64,000 bases of DNA from contig NZ_CP107917.1 of the NCBI RefSeq assembly GCF_036014175.1, positions 4,030,001 to 4,094,000 on the forward strand, in the 5' to 3' direction. The notes beneath the pieces are model-generated. The model made no database searches and was not told the origin of the DNA. It saw only the letters and a program-made list of their open reading frames with translations. The translations under genes and the position numbers were made by a program. Positions 16,371-23,671 of the stretch are shown here, piece after piece. Within the stretch, counting starts at the first letter, position 1, and each line of letters begins with the position of its first letter. Origin of the DNA: Streptomyces sp. NBC_00443 (lineage in GTDB: Bacteria > Actinomycetota > Actinomycetes > Streptomycetales > Streptomycetaceae).

Positions 16371-17534
16371 TCAGACCTCCAGGAGGGTGTCGAAGGCGGG
16401 TGGGAGCTGCTTCCAGGCGGTGCGGCCGGCTGCGTACTCGGTGTCGGTCAGGAGGCAGGATTCGAGGAGTTGCTCCAGGCCGTCGCGGTCGAGGGCGGGC
16501 GACGTGAAGACCAGGTGCTGGCAGCAGTCGCCGTGCTCGGGGTGCCAGTCCAGGGCGGCGGCGGCCCGGCGTACCGGCGGGACCATGTCCCAGGCCGCGT
16601 CGGGAAGTGAGGCGAGCCATGGCCCCGCGCTCTCCACGCACAGGGCGCCGCCCGCCGCGTCCCAGTGCAGTAGCACGTCGGGCTTGTCGGCGAGCCAGAA
16701 CCGGCCACGGCTGCGGGCCGCCGCGCAGGTCAGGTCCTCCAGGGCCGCGTACAGCCGCTCCGGATGGAAGGGGCGGCGGCGATGCCAGACGAGGGTGGAG
16801 ACGCCGTGCGCGTCGGCGTCGGCGGGGAGCAGGGCGCACGCCGGGTGCTGAGCGGCGTCGGCCGCCTCGACGTCGAAGCCGGCCAGGGCCGCCTGGGCGA
16901 GCGAGGACAGGGGGCGCCGGGGCGGGGCGGGCACCGCCAGGTCGTCGATCGGGACCTGGCGGGCCGTCGGGTGGAGTTGGGCGAGAAGTTCGCGGTCCTC
17001 GTCGTCGGCCTCCGGCGAAGCGGCGACGGCGAGGACCGGGGCGTACTCCAGCTGGCGTGCGAAGGTGTCGGCGACCGTGCGCTGGTCGGTCGCCGCAGCC
17101 GCGAGGCCGCGCTCGGCCAGGTCGTCGCCGTTGCCGAGGTACGGCAGGACCAGCGCCGGGTCGACCGCGGTGAGCACGCCGGTGACCGTGAGGCCGCCTG
17201 CTGTGACCACCTCGGCCATGGCCTTCGGTTCGACCGAGTCCCACAGTTCGACGATCGCCATACGGGTGCCCCCGGCGTCCCGGATGCGTAGGAGTTCCGG
17301 CACCAGGTCCTCACGCAGGGCGCAGCAGGCGCAGTCGTTGACGAGAGGCACCTCGCCGGCGCTGACGATGCCGGTGGTGTCGCGGATCGTCCGTACCACC
17401 GTGCCGGCGGCGGCCGTGGCCAGGTCGTGGTGGAGTACGACGCTGTCGGGGACGTCGGCGAGCAGCTGTGCCACGGCCTCTTTGCGGGCGTCGGCGTGCA
17501 GGCCGCCGACGATCACGACGGAGAGTTCGGGCAC
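16371..17534 (-). CDS. CobW/COG0523-family GTPase of the zinc-starvation operon
   Basis: COG0523 proteins are GTP-dependent metal chaperones; the Zur-controlled ones serve zinc allocation. The 387-residue product has the metal-binding CxCC motif (NDCACCALREDLV) and the C-terminal CobW_C domain ending in HPEHGDCCQHLVF. The expected Walker A is degenerate: VVIVGGLHADARKEAV replaces GxxGxGKT. GTG at 17534 lies a few bases after the rpmE2 stop, so translation is probably coupled. Metal handling is inferred from family and operon; nucleotide binding is doubtful from the P-loop. Confidence 0.88.
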   Translation of the reverse strand: MPELSVVIVGGLHADARKEAVAQLLADVPDSVVLHHDLATAAAGTVVRTIRDTTGIVSAGEVPLVNDCACCALREDLVPELLRIRDAGGTRMAIVELWDSVEPKAMAEVVTAGGLTVTGVLTAVDPALVLPYLGNGDDLAERGLAAAATDQRTVADTFARQLEYAPVLAVAASPEADDEDRELLAQLHPTARQVPIDDLAVPAPPRRPLSSLAQAALAGFDVEAADAAQHPACALLPADADAHGVSTLVWHRRRPFHPERLYAALEDLTCAAARSRGRFWLADKPDVLLHWDAAGGALCVESAGPWLASLPDAAWDMVPPVRRAAAALDWHPEHGDCCQHLVFTSPALDRDGLEQLLESCLLTDTEYAAGRTAWKQLPPAFDTLLEV

Positions 17535-17538
17535 TGGA

Positions 17539-17787
17539 TCAGCCCTGCTTCCCGTAGCGGCGCTCGAAGCGCTCGACTCGGCCGGCCGTGTCCATGACGC
17601 GGGCCGTGCCCGTGTAGAAGGGGTGGCTGACGTTCGAGATCTCGACGTCGACGACGGGGTAGGTCGCCCCGTCCTCCCACTCGATCGTCTTCTCACTGGT
17701 CATCGTCGAGCGGGTGAGGAAGGCGTGGTTGGCGGCGCGGTCGCGGAAGACGACGGGGCCGTAGGACGGGTGGATTCCGTTGCGCAT
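17539..17787 (-). CDS. rpmE2: 50S ribosomal protein L31 type B, zinc-independent
   Basis: An 82-residue L31 of type B (MRNGIHPSYGPVVFRDRAAN, ending PFYTGTARVMDTAGRVERFERRYG). It has no CxxC zinc motif, the form that displaces zinc-binding L31 from ribosomes during zinc limitation. It lies between rpmG and the CobW gene in one leftward operon. Confidence 0.95.
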   Translation of the reverse strand: MRNGIHPSYGPVVFRDRAANHAFLTRSTMTSEKTIEWEDGATYPVVDVEISNVSHPFYTGTARVMDTAGRVERFERRYGKQG

Positions 17788-17795
17788 GGCGGTGC

Positions 17796-17960
17796 TCAGC
17801 GCTCCTCTCGGAAGTCGACGTGGCGGCCGGCGACCGGGTCGTACTTGCGCAGGGTCATGCGGTCGGGGTCGTTGCGGCGGTTCTTGCGGGTCACATAGGT
17901 GAAGCCGGTTCCGGCGGTGGACCGGAGCTTGATGACCGGGCGGAGTTCGTTGCGTGCCAT
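17796..17960 (-). CDS. rpmG: 50S ribosomal protein L33, zinc-independent paralogue
   Basis: A 54-residue L33: MARNELRPVIKLRSTAGTGF, then TYVTRKNRRNDPDRMTLRKY, ending HVDFREER. There is no cysteine, so it is the C-minus form. Its ATG at 17960 lies 10 bp from the Zur-type palindrome, making it the first gene of the leftward arm of the zinc-starvation locus. The stop is 8 bp before the rpmE2 start. Confidence 0.95.
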   Translation of the reverse strand: MARNELRPVIKLRSTAGTGFTYVTRKNRRNDPDRMTLRKYDPVAGRHVDFREER

Positions 17961-17970
17961 GCTGCTATCT

Positions 17971-17997
17971 TACTGAAAATGAATTCCATTAACAGTA
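17971..17997. promoter_or_regulatory. Zur-type operator
   Basis: A 27-bp imperfect palindrome with outer arms TACTG/CAGTA and centre AATGAATTCCATT, AT-rich in a GC-rich setting. It resembles the Streptomyces Zur box and lies exactly between the divergent rpmG and rpmB genes, so it can control both arms. Confidence 0.85.
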
Positions 17998-18022
17998 GCG
18001 AGCGAGGAGAGGTGCGTCACCC

Positions 18023-18259
18023 GTGTCCGCCCACTGCATGCTGACCGGCGCCCGGCCCGGCTTCGGCAACACGATTTCCCACTCCCATCGGCGGACCTCC
18101 CGCCGCTTCGATCCCAACATCCAGACCAAGCGCTACTGGCTGCCCGGCGAGGGCCGGTATGTGCGGCTGCGGCTGAGCACCAAGGGGATCAAGACGATCG
18201 ACGTCATCGGCGTCGAGGCGGCCGTCGCCCGGATCCGCGCCCGGGGAGTGAAGGTCTGA
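18023..18259 (+). CDS. rpmB: 50S ribosomal protein L28 paralogue
   Basis: A 78-residue L28 (CMLTGARPGFGNTISHSHRRTSR, ending VEAAVARIRARGVKV). Only one cysteine remains at the N terminus, so the zinc-binding CxxC pattern is absent. It is the first gene of the rightward arm from the Zur-type box, with GTG at 18023 after GGAGAGG, and its stop overlaps the rpsN start by one base. Confidence 0.93.
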   Translation: MSAHCMLTGARPGFGNTISHSHRRTSRRFDPNIQTKRYWLPGEGRYVRLRLSTKGIKTIDVIGVEAAVARIRARGVKV

Positions 18260-18564
18260 TGGCCAAGAAGAGCAAGATCGCGAAGAACCGGCAGCGGCAG
18301 GAGGTCGTCGAGCGGTACGCCGCCCGGCGTGCCGAGCTGAAGGAGGTCATCCGCCGGCCCTCGTCCACGGATGCCGAACGGCTGGCCGCCCGGCGGGAGC
18401 TGAGCAGGCAGCCGCGGAACGCGAGCGCCACGCGCGTACGCAACCGCGACCAGGTGGACGGGCGGCCGCGCGGCTACTTCCGTGCCTTCGGGCTGTCCCG
18501 GGTGGGTCTGCGGGAGCAGGCGCATGCCGGGTATCTGCCGGGAGTGCGCAAGGCGTCCTGGTAG
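18259..18564 (+). CDS. rpsN: 30S ribosomal protein S14, zinc-independent
   Basis: A 101-residue long-form S14 (MAKKSKIAKNRQRQEVVERY; RVRNRDQVDGRPRGYFRAFG; ending GYLPGVRKASW). It lacks the zinc-ribbon cysteines. Translationally coupled to rpmB and predicted to be induced with it under zinc limitation. Confidence 0.95.
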   Translation: MAKKSKIAKNRQRQEVVERYAARRAELKEVIRRPSSTDAERLAARRELSRQPRNASATRVRNRDQVDGRPRGYFRAFGLSRVGLREQAHAGYLPGVRKASW

Positions 18565-18675
18565 GTACGGCACGTTCCGGAGCTCTGGACGCGACTCCCT
18601 GGTAACTTGCTGCGGTCGTTTCGGCCACCTGGCCGACTCGGCCGTATGCCGACCGCTACAGCTTGGGAGCTTCCA

Positions 18676-19203
18676 GTGACCTCGGCGACCTTCTCGCGTA
18701 CGCGCACGATGTCCGGCCGGCGGGTGCGGGCCGTGGCCGCGGCCGCGGCCCTGGCCGGCGCGCTCGCCCTGACCGGGTGCAGCGGCGACGGCGGCTCCGA
18801 CGCCAAGGACGGCTCCTCGGCCGACCCCTCCGCGACCGCCGGTGCCGACACCGGCGGCGGTACGGGAGGCGGATCGGCGTCCGCCTCCGGTGAACTGGAG
18901 GGCAGCTGGCTCGCCACGACCGACGGCAAGGCCGTCGCGCTCGTCGTCACCGGCAAGCAGGCCGGGCTCTTCGCGACCGGCGGGACCGTGTGCAGCGGGA
19001 CCGCCGGCGAGGAGGGCGGGATGAAGATGATCCGCTTGAAGTGCACCGACGGCAGCAAGGGCCTTGCCACCGGGATGGTCGACTCCGTCGACAAGTCGCA
19101 GCTGAAGGTGACCTGGGAGGGCGGCCTCGGCGCCGAGACGTACACCAGGTCGGAGGGCGGGAAGCTGCCGACGGGGCTGCCTACGGCCGGTCTGGGATCC
19201 TGA
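18676..19203 (+). CDS. Putative lipoprotein, unknown function
   Basis: A 175-residue product with a basic n-region (MSGRRVRAV), a hydrophobic core and lipobox LTGC, followed by a Gly/Ser-rich linker. The globular part of about 100 residues contains GSWLATTDGKAVALVVTG and KVTWEGGLGAETYTRS. It is probably attached to the outer face of the membrane. GTG at 18676 is used; the ATG at 18709 would also keep the signal. I do not recognise the family. It follows rpsN but has no visible Zur-type site of its own. Confidence 0.75.
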   Translation: MTSATFSRTRTMSGRRVRAVAAAAALAGALALTGCSGDGGSDAKDGSSADPSATAGADTGGGTGGGSASASGELEGSWLATTDGKAVALVVTGKQAGLFATGGTVCSGTAGEEGGMKMIRLKCTDGSKGLATGMVDSVDKSQLKVTWEGGLGAETYTRSEGGKLPTGLPTAGLGS

Positions 19204-19276
19204 TGTTCCATCGGTGAGATCCGCCCGGTCAGTGCGGTGACCTGCTGCCGAGCCGTGCGGCGGTCACCGATGACCG

Positions 19277-19858
19277 GTGCGGAGATCGCCGCCCGCTCAC
19301 CGACGTCACTCCCAGAGGACCCATGCGCGCCACTTCCTCACCGTCACCGCCCTCGCCGCGGCCCTCCTCCTGACCGCCTGCGACGACGGCGGGGACGGGG
19401 ACGGCGAGACCCAGGACAGCAAGGCCGGTTCCGCCTGTGTCGGCGAGCTGGCCGTCGAGTTCGGGCCCGCCAACGCCGCCCCCGCCGCCGGGGACACCGG
19501 CAACGTCCCCGTCACGGTCACCAACCGCAGCGGCGGCGAGTGCGTCCTGGACGGGCTGCCCGCCGTCGAGTTCGACGCGGGTGGCACGACGACGTCCGTC
19601 GCGGCGGACGAGGGTGCCGGGGCCGCCGCGTCGACGAGAACGACGCTCGTGAAGGAGGCCTCCACCTCCTTCACCCTCACCTACGTCCGGGGTGAGGAAG
19701 GCGGTAGCAAGAGCCTCGCCGTGGAGACGGTCAAGGTCCGGCTGCCCGGGTCCACCAAGACGCAGAGGTTCAAGTGGTCGTACGGCGATGTCGCGCTGAA
19801 GAGCGACGGGAAGGCGCCGGACGCCTCGGTGAGCGGCTTCCAGCAGACCGGCGACTGA
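19277..19858 (+). CDS. DUF4232-type lipoprotein (start probably disturbed by an indel)
   Basis: The body matches secreted DUF4232 proteins: CVGELAVEFGPANAAPAAGDTG, VTVTNRSGGECVLDGLPAV and a terminal YGDVALKSDGKAPDASVSGF. A signal segment FLTVTALAAALLLTAC precedes a lipobox cysteine. The only start with a good ribosome-binding site, AGAGGA then ATG at 19323, is one frame off and stops after 16 codons. One extra base near 19333 would give MRA-T-FLTVTALAAALLLTAC. As written, translation needs a GTG at 19277. Function unknown. Confidence 0.7.
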   Translation: MRRSPPAHRRHSQRTHARHFLTVTALAAALLLTACDDGGDGDGETQDSKAGSACVGELAVEFGPANAAPAAGDTGNVPVTVTNRSGGECVLDGLPAVEFDAGGTTTSVAADEGAGAAASTRTTLVKEASTSFTLTYVRGEEGGSKSLAVETVKVRLPGSTKTQRFKWSYGDVALKSDGKAPDASVSGFQQTGD

Positions 19859-19873
19859 CGCCGGTCCTGCGGT

Positions 19874-21019
19874 TCAGCCAAGCGGCCGGCGGGGAGCCAC
19901 CTGTGCCCTTTCGGCCGCCTGAGAACCCTCCACCCAGCCCGCCTCGTCGCTGACGCCGCGCAGGCGGGTCGTGGTCGTCTCCGGGAACATGCGGTCCAGG
20001 CGGTCGGTGACCGCCACCTCGCGGTTGGCGAGCACCGGGAGCAGGTCCTGGGTCACCTGTGTCTGCGCCGCCTCGGTCAGGCGGGTGCCGATGCGGTGGG
20101 CGTAGGCCGCCAGGAACGACTGTCGGAAGGTCTTGGTCCGCTTGCGGCCGCCCGCCCGCTGGGCCGCCTCCGCCTTCGTCATGGCCGTCTGGGCCTGCAC
20201 GAGCAGCGAGGTGTAGAGCAGCTCGACCACCTCCAGGTCGGCCTCGAAACCGACGACCGTGGAGAAGCCGAAGGGTTCGTTCCACACGGCACGGCAGTGG
20301 TTGGCGGTCGCCACCGCGTCCAGCAGGACCGCCTTCGCCTGTTCGTACGGCGGTTCCACCCCGATCCGGCAGGCACCGGGGGCGTCCTTCGCGCCCTGTG
20401 TGCGGGTCGAGAGCAGCGCCTCGTCGATGCTGTACCGGGCCATCAGTTCCTGCGCCTTGGCACTGAGCGCCTCCGCCTCCTCCGGAAACCCGGTCGCCTC
20501 CGCCTTCGCGAGCAGCGCGCGGATGCGGGTGAGCATGCGGGACTCGGATCCGGGGCGCCGCGCGGCCGGGCCGGTCTGCTCGGCCGGTTCGTCGACGGGC
20601 TCCAGCGCGGGCAGGCGCAGCAGGAGGCGGTACAGCTCCAGGACGGCGCTCGCGTGCGAGAAGCGGTCGGTGCGGGGCGGGGCCTCGGTGGGCAGGTCGT
20701 CGAGCTGTGCGTTCCAGCGGGGGCCGCGGGGGCGGTCGTACGGCCGCTGCGCGTGGATCAGCGCTGAGACCAGCCGTACGTGTACGTCCTCCAGCTCGCG
20801 CCGCACGAGCCGTACGACATCGGCGGGCTGCCAGCCACGTCGCCAGGCCGCCGCGACGAACTCCCGGCCGCGCTCGGCGAGTTCGGCGTCCGCGGTGGGG
20901 TCGGCGGCGAGGAGGGAGGCGCCGCCGTCCAGGGCGGTGTCGGTGTCGGCGTAGAGGGCGTGCTCGAAGGCCCGGTCGACGGGGCCGGGCGTACCGCTCG
21001 AACTGTTCGTACTGCTCAC
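19874..21019 (-). CDS. DUF2786 domain protein
   Basis: A 381-residue cytoplasmic protein. The DUF2786 helix pair is seen around residues 160-200 (RIRALLAKAEATGFPEEAEALSAKAQELM). A long C-terminal region with TKTFRQSFLAAYAHRIGTRL follows. ATG at 21019 is the first reasonable start. No catalytic motif is visible to me and the role is unknown. It is divergent from the Clp_N gene across a 125-bp region holding two perfect palindromes. Confidence 0.78.
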   Translation of the reverse strand: MSSTNSSSGTPGPVDRAFEHALYADTDTALDGGASLLAADPTADAELAERGREFVAAAWRRGWQPADVVRLVRRELEDVHVRLVSALIHAQRPYDRPRGPRWNAQLDDLPTEAPPRTDRFSHASAVLELYRLLLRLPALEPVDEPAEQTGPAARRPGSESRMLTRIRALLAKAEATGFPEEAEALSAKAQELMARYSIDEALLSTRTQGAKDAPGACRIGVEPPYEQAKAVLLDAVATANHCRAVWNEPFGFSTVVGFEADLEVVELLYTSLLVQAQTAMTKAEAAQRAGGRKRTKTFRQSFLAAYAHRIGTRLTEAAQTQVTQDLLPVLANREVAVTDRLDRMFPETTTTRLRGVSDEAGWVEGSQAAERAQVAPRRPLG

Positions 21020-21096
21020 CTGGCGATGGTGCCACGGGGCGGGCGCCGCGCCGACGGGACCGCCGGGGATGGGCCCGCGGCACCCTTACTGGATGA

Positions 21097-21143
21097 TGTC
21101 AACCACGGGTTGACACTCCTGGACTGTCAACCTACGGTTGACA
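21097..21143. promoter_or_regulatory. Twin 19-bp palindromic operators before the HTH-Clp_N gene
   Basis: Two perfect palindromes, TGTCAACCACGGGTTGACA (21097-21115) and TGTCAACCTACGGTTGACA (21125-21143), share the arms TGTCAACC/GGTTGACA. Their centres are 28 bp apart, and the second ends one base before the ATG. Occupation would block initiation, and the helix-turn-helix in the gene itself suggests autoregulation. Confidence 0.8.
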
Positions 21144-21144
21144 C

Positions 21145-21933
21145 ATGTCGACGAACCCGACCATCACGTCATCCGTACGTCTCGACGAACTCATCGCGGC
21201 CATCAAGAAGGTCCACCACGAACCCCTCGACCAGCTCCAGGACGCGGTGATCGCCGGCGATCACCTCGGCGAAGTGGCCGACCACCTGATCGGCCACTTC
21301 GTGGACCAGGCCCGGCGATCGGGCGCCTCCTGGACCGACATCGGCAAGAGCATGGGCGTCACGCGGCAGGCCGCGCAGAAGCGGTTCGTGCCGAAGGAGT
21401 CGATCGACCTCGACCCCCAGCAGGGCTTCGGCCGCTACACGCCGCGGGCCCGGGGCGCGGTGGTGGCCGCCCACAACGAGTCCATCGCGGCCCGCAACTC
21501 CGAGGGCCGACCGGAGCACCTGGTCCTCGGCCTGCTGGCCGACCCCGACGGCCTGGCCGCGAAGGCGATCACGGCACAGGGCGTGCTCCTGGACTCCGTA
21601 CGCCAGGCCGCCACCGCGGCACTGCCGCCCGCCGTCGAGGAGGTGCCCGAGCTCGTCCCCTACGGCTCGGACGCCAAGAAGGTGCTGGAGCTGACCTTCC
21701 GCGAAGCGCTGCGTCTCGGCCACAACTACGTCGGCACCGAGCACATGCTGCTGGCCCTGCTGGAGTTCGAGAACGGCACCGGCGTCCTGTCCGGCCTCGG
21801 TCTCACCAAGCAGGCGGTGGAGGACTACGTGGTCGAGCTGCTCTCGCAGTTCCTGCAGAGCGGTGAGCAGACGAGCAAGGAGTCCCGCGAGCAGGGCGAG
21901 GCACAGGGCGAGCCGGGCGAGGCGCAGGGCTGA
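21145..21933 (+). CDS. HTH + Clp N-terminal domain protein
   Basis: A 262-residue protein without AAA+ ATPase modules. Residues about 60-80 look like a sigma-type helix-turn-helix (SWTDIGKSMGVTRQAAQKRF). They are followed by two Clp_N-like repeats (RARGAVVAAHNESIAARNSE; KVLELTFREALRLGHNYVGTEHMLLALL), the substrate-binding module of ClpC/ClpA. It could be a stand-alone adaptor or a regulator sensing Clp substrates. The tail is rich in Glu, Gly and Gln. Two palindromes abut its start, which is ATG at 21145. Confidence 0.85.
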   Translation: MSTNPTITSSVRLDELIAAIKKVHHEPLDQLQDAVIAGDHLGEVADHLIGHFVDQARRSGASWTDIGKSMGVTRQAAQKRFVPKESIDLDPQQGFGRYTPRARGAVVAAHNESIAARNSEGRPEHLVLGLLADPDGLAAKAITAQGVLLDSVRQAATAALPPAVEEVPELVPYGSDAKKVLELTFREALRLGHNYVGTEHMLLALLEFENGTGVLSGLGLTKQAVEDYVVELLSQFLQSGEQTSKESREQGEAQGEPGEAQG

Positions 21934-21967
21934 GGCCGTTGTCAGACCCGGGTGCCACACTCGCAGC

Positions 21968-23671
21968 ATGACCGACCGGTGGGCGCTCGCTCCGGCCGAG
22001 GACGGTGGCGTGGAGGTCGCCCCCCTCGGTCCGGACGGGCTGCCCGCGGGGCCGGTGCGCCGGGAGGCGGACCTCGCTCAGGCCGTGCGGGGACGGCCCG
22101 ATGTCGCGCGGTGGGTGTGGCGGTCCACCCCCGAGGTGTATCCGCGCCTGCTCGCCACGGGGGTGCGAGTGGAGCGGTGCTACGACATCGAGGACGCCGA
22201 GACCCTTCTGCTGGGTCACGAGGGGCGGTCGGGGGAACCGAGATCGGCCGCCGCAGCCCTCGCCCGGCTGCGCGGGCGCCCCGTGCCGCCCGATCCGCCC
22301 CAGCGCTCCGCCGAACGCGGCTCGCAGTCCTCCCTCTTCGAGCCGCAGGCGGTCCATGTGCCGCTCGCCGACCTCGTCGAGGTCTACGCCGACCAGCAGC
22401 GCCGGCACGACAAGGCCGGGCATCCGGCGCGGATGCGGCTGCTGACCGCGGCCGAGTCGGCGGGGATGCTGGTCGCCGCCGAGATGAACCGGGCCGGGCT
22501 GCCGTGGAGCGCCGAGGTGCACCGCCGGGTGCTGCACGAGCTGCTCGGTGAGCGGTATGCCGGGGGCGGGGAGCCGCGGCGGCTGGCCGAGCTGGCCGAC
22601 GAGGTGTCCGCGGCCTTCGGTCGCCGGGTGCGGCCCGATCTGCCCGCGGACGTCATCAAGGCCTTCGCGCAGGCCGGGATCAAGATCAGATCGACCCGTC
22701 GCTGGGAGATCGAGTCCCTCGACCATCCGGCGGTGAAGCCGCTCGTCGAGTACAAGAAGCTGTACCGGATCTGGGTGGCCCACGGCTGGTCCTGGCTGCA
22801 GGACTGGGTGCGCGACGGGCGGTTCAGACCGGAGTTCCTCGCCGGCGGGACGGTGACCGGGCGGTGGGTGACCAACGGCGGGGGCGCGCTGCAGATTCCC
22901 AAGGTCATCCGGCGTGCTGTGGTCGCCGACCCGGGCTGGAGGCTCGTGGTGGCGGACGCCGACCAGATGGAACCGCGCGTGCTCGCCGCGATCTCCCGTG
23001 ACCCCGGCCTGATGGAGGTGGCCGGACGGGAGACCGACCTGTACCAGTCGGTGTCGGACCGCGCCTTCTCCGGCGACCGCGAACAGGCCAAGCTCGCCGT
23101 ACTGGGCGCCGTCTATGGCCAGACCTCCGGCGACGGGCTCAAGAACCTCGCCGCGCTCAGACGCCGTTTTCCCAAGGCGGTGGCCTACGTCGACGACGCG
23201 GCGCGGGCCGGTGAGGAGGGGCGGCTCGTGCGGACCTGGCTGGGGCGGACATGTCCGCCGGCGGCCGGGGCGACGGACGACGCCGCCGAGGAGGCGGGGA
23301 TTCCGGTGCCGGACGCGCAGGACGAGGCCGCCGAGGGCTCCGGGTCACAGGAGTGGGGGCGGGGCTACGCCTCCACCAACGCCCGCGCCCGGGGCCGCTT
23401 CGCCCGTAACTTTGTCGTCCAGGGCAGCGCCGCCGACTGGACCCTCCTGCTGCTCGCGGCGCTGCGGCGGGCCTGCGCGGACCTGGCGGCGGAACTGGTC
23501 TTCTTCCAGCACGACGAGGTGATCGTGCACTGTCCCGAGGAGGAGGCAGAGACGGTCGTGACGGCGATCCGTGAGGCGGCGGAGCTGGCGGGGCGGCTGA
23601 CGTTCGGAGAGACGCCGGTGCGGTTTCCGTTCACTACGGCGGTGGTGGAGTGTTATGCGGATGCGAAGTGA
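21968..23671 (+). CDS. PolA-like protein ('bifunctional 3'-5' exonuclease/DNA polymerase')
   Basis: A family A polymerase relative of 567 residues, typical of actinomycetes. Polymerase motif A (VVADADQMEPRVLAAIS), motif B-like KLAVLGAVYGQTSGDGLKNL and motif C (FFQHDEVIVHCP) are visible. The N-terminal exonuclease-like part is short and lacks clear DEDD residues. No 5' nuclease domain exists, so it is not the housekeeping Pol I. ATG at 21968 gives MTDRWALAPAEDGG. A repair or damage-tolerance role is inferred. Its stop codon abuts that of the convergent SARP gene. Confidence 0.85.
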   Translation: MTDRWALAPAEDGGVEVAPLGPDGLPAGPVRREADLAQAVRGRPDVARWVWRSTPEVYPRLLATGVRVERCYDIEDAETLLLGHEGRSGEPRSAAAALARLRGRPVPPDPPQRSAERGSQSSLFEPQAVHVPLADLVEVYADQQRRHDKAGHPARMRLLTAAESAGMLVAAEMNRAGLPWSAEVHRRVLHELLGERYAGGGEPRRLAELADEVSAAFGRRVRPDLPADVIKAFAQAGIKIRSTRRWEIESLDHPAVKPLVEYKKLYRIWVAHGWSWLQDWVRDGRFRPEFLAGGTVTGRWVTNGGGALQIPKVIRRAVVADPGWRLVVADADQMEPRVLAAISRDPGLMEVAGRETDLYQSVSDRAFSGDREQAKLAVLGAVYGQTSGDGLKNLAALRRRFPKAVAYVDDAARAGEEGRLVRTWLGRTCPPAAGATDDAAEEAGIPVPDAQDEAAEGSGSQEWGRGYASTNARARGRFARNFVVQGSAADWTLLLLAALRRACADLAAELVFFQHDEVIVHCPEEEAETVVTAIREAAELAGRLTFGETPVRFPFTTAVVECYADAK

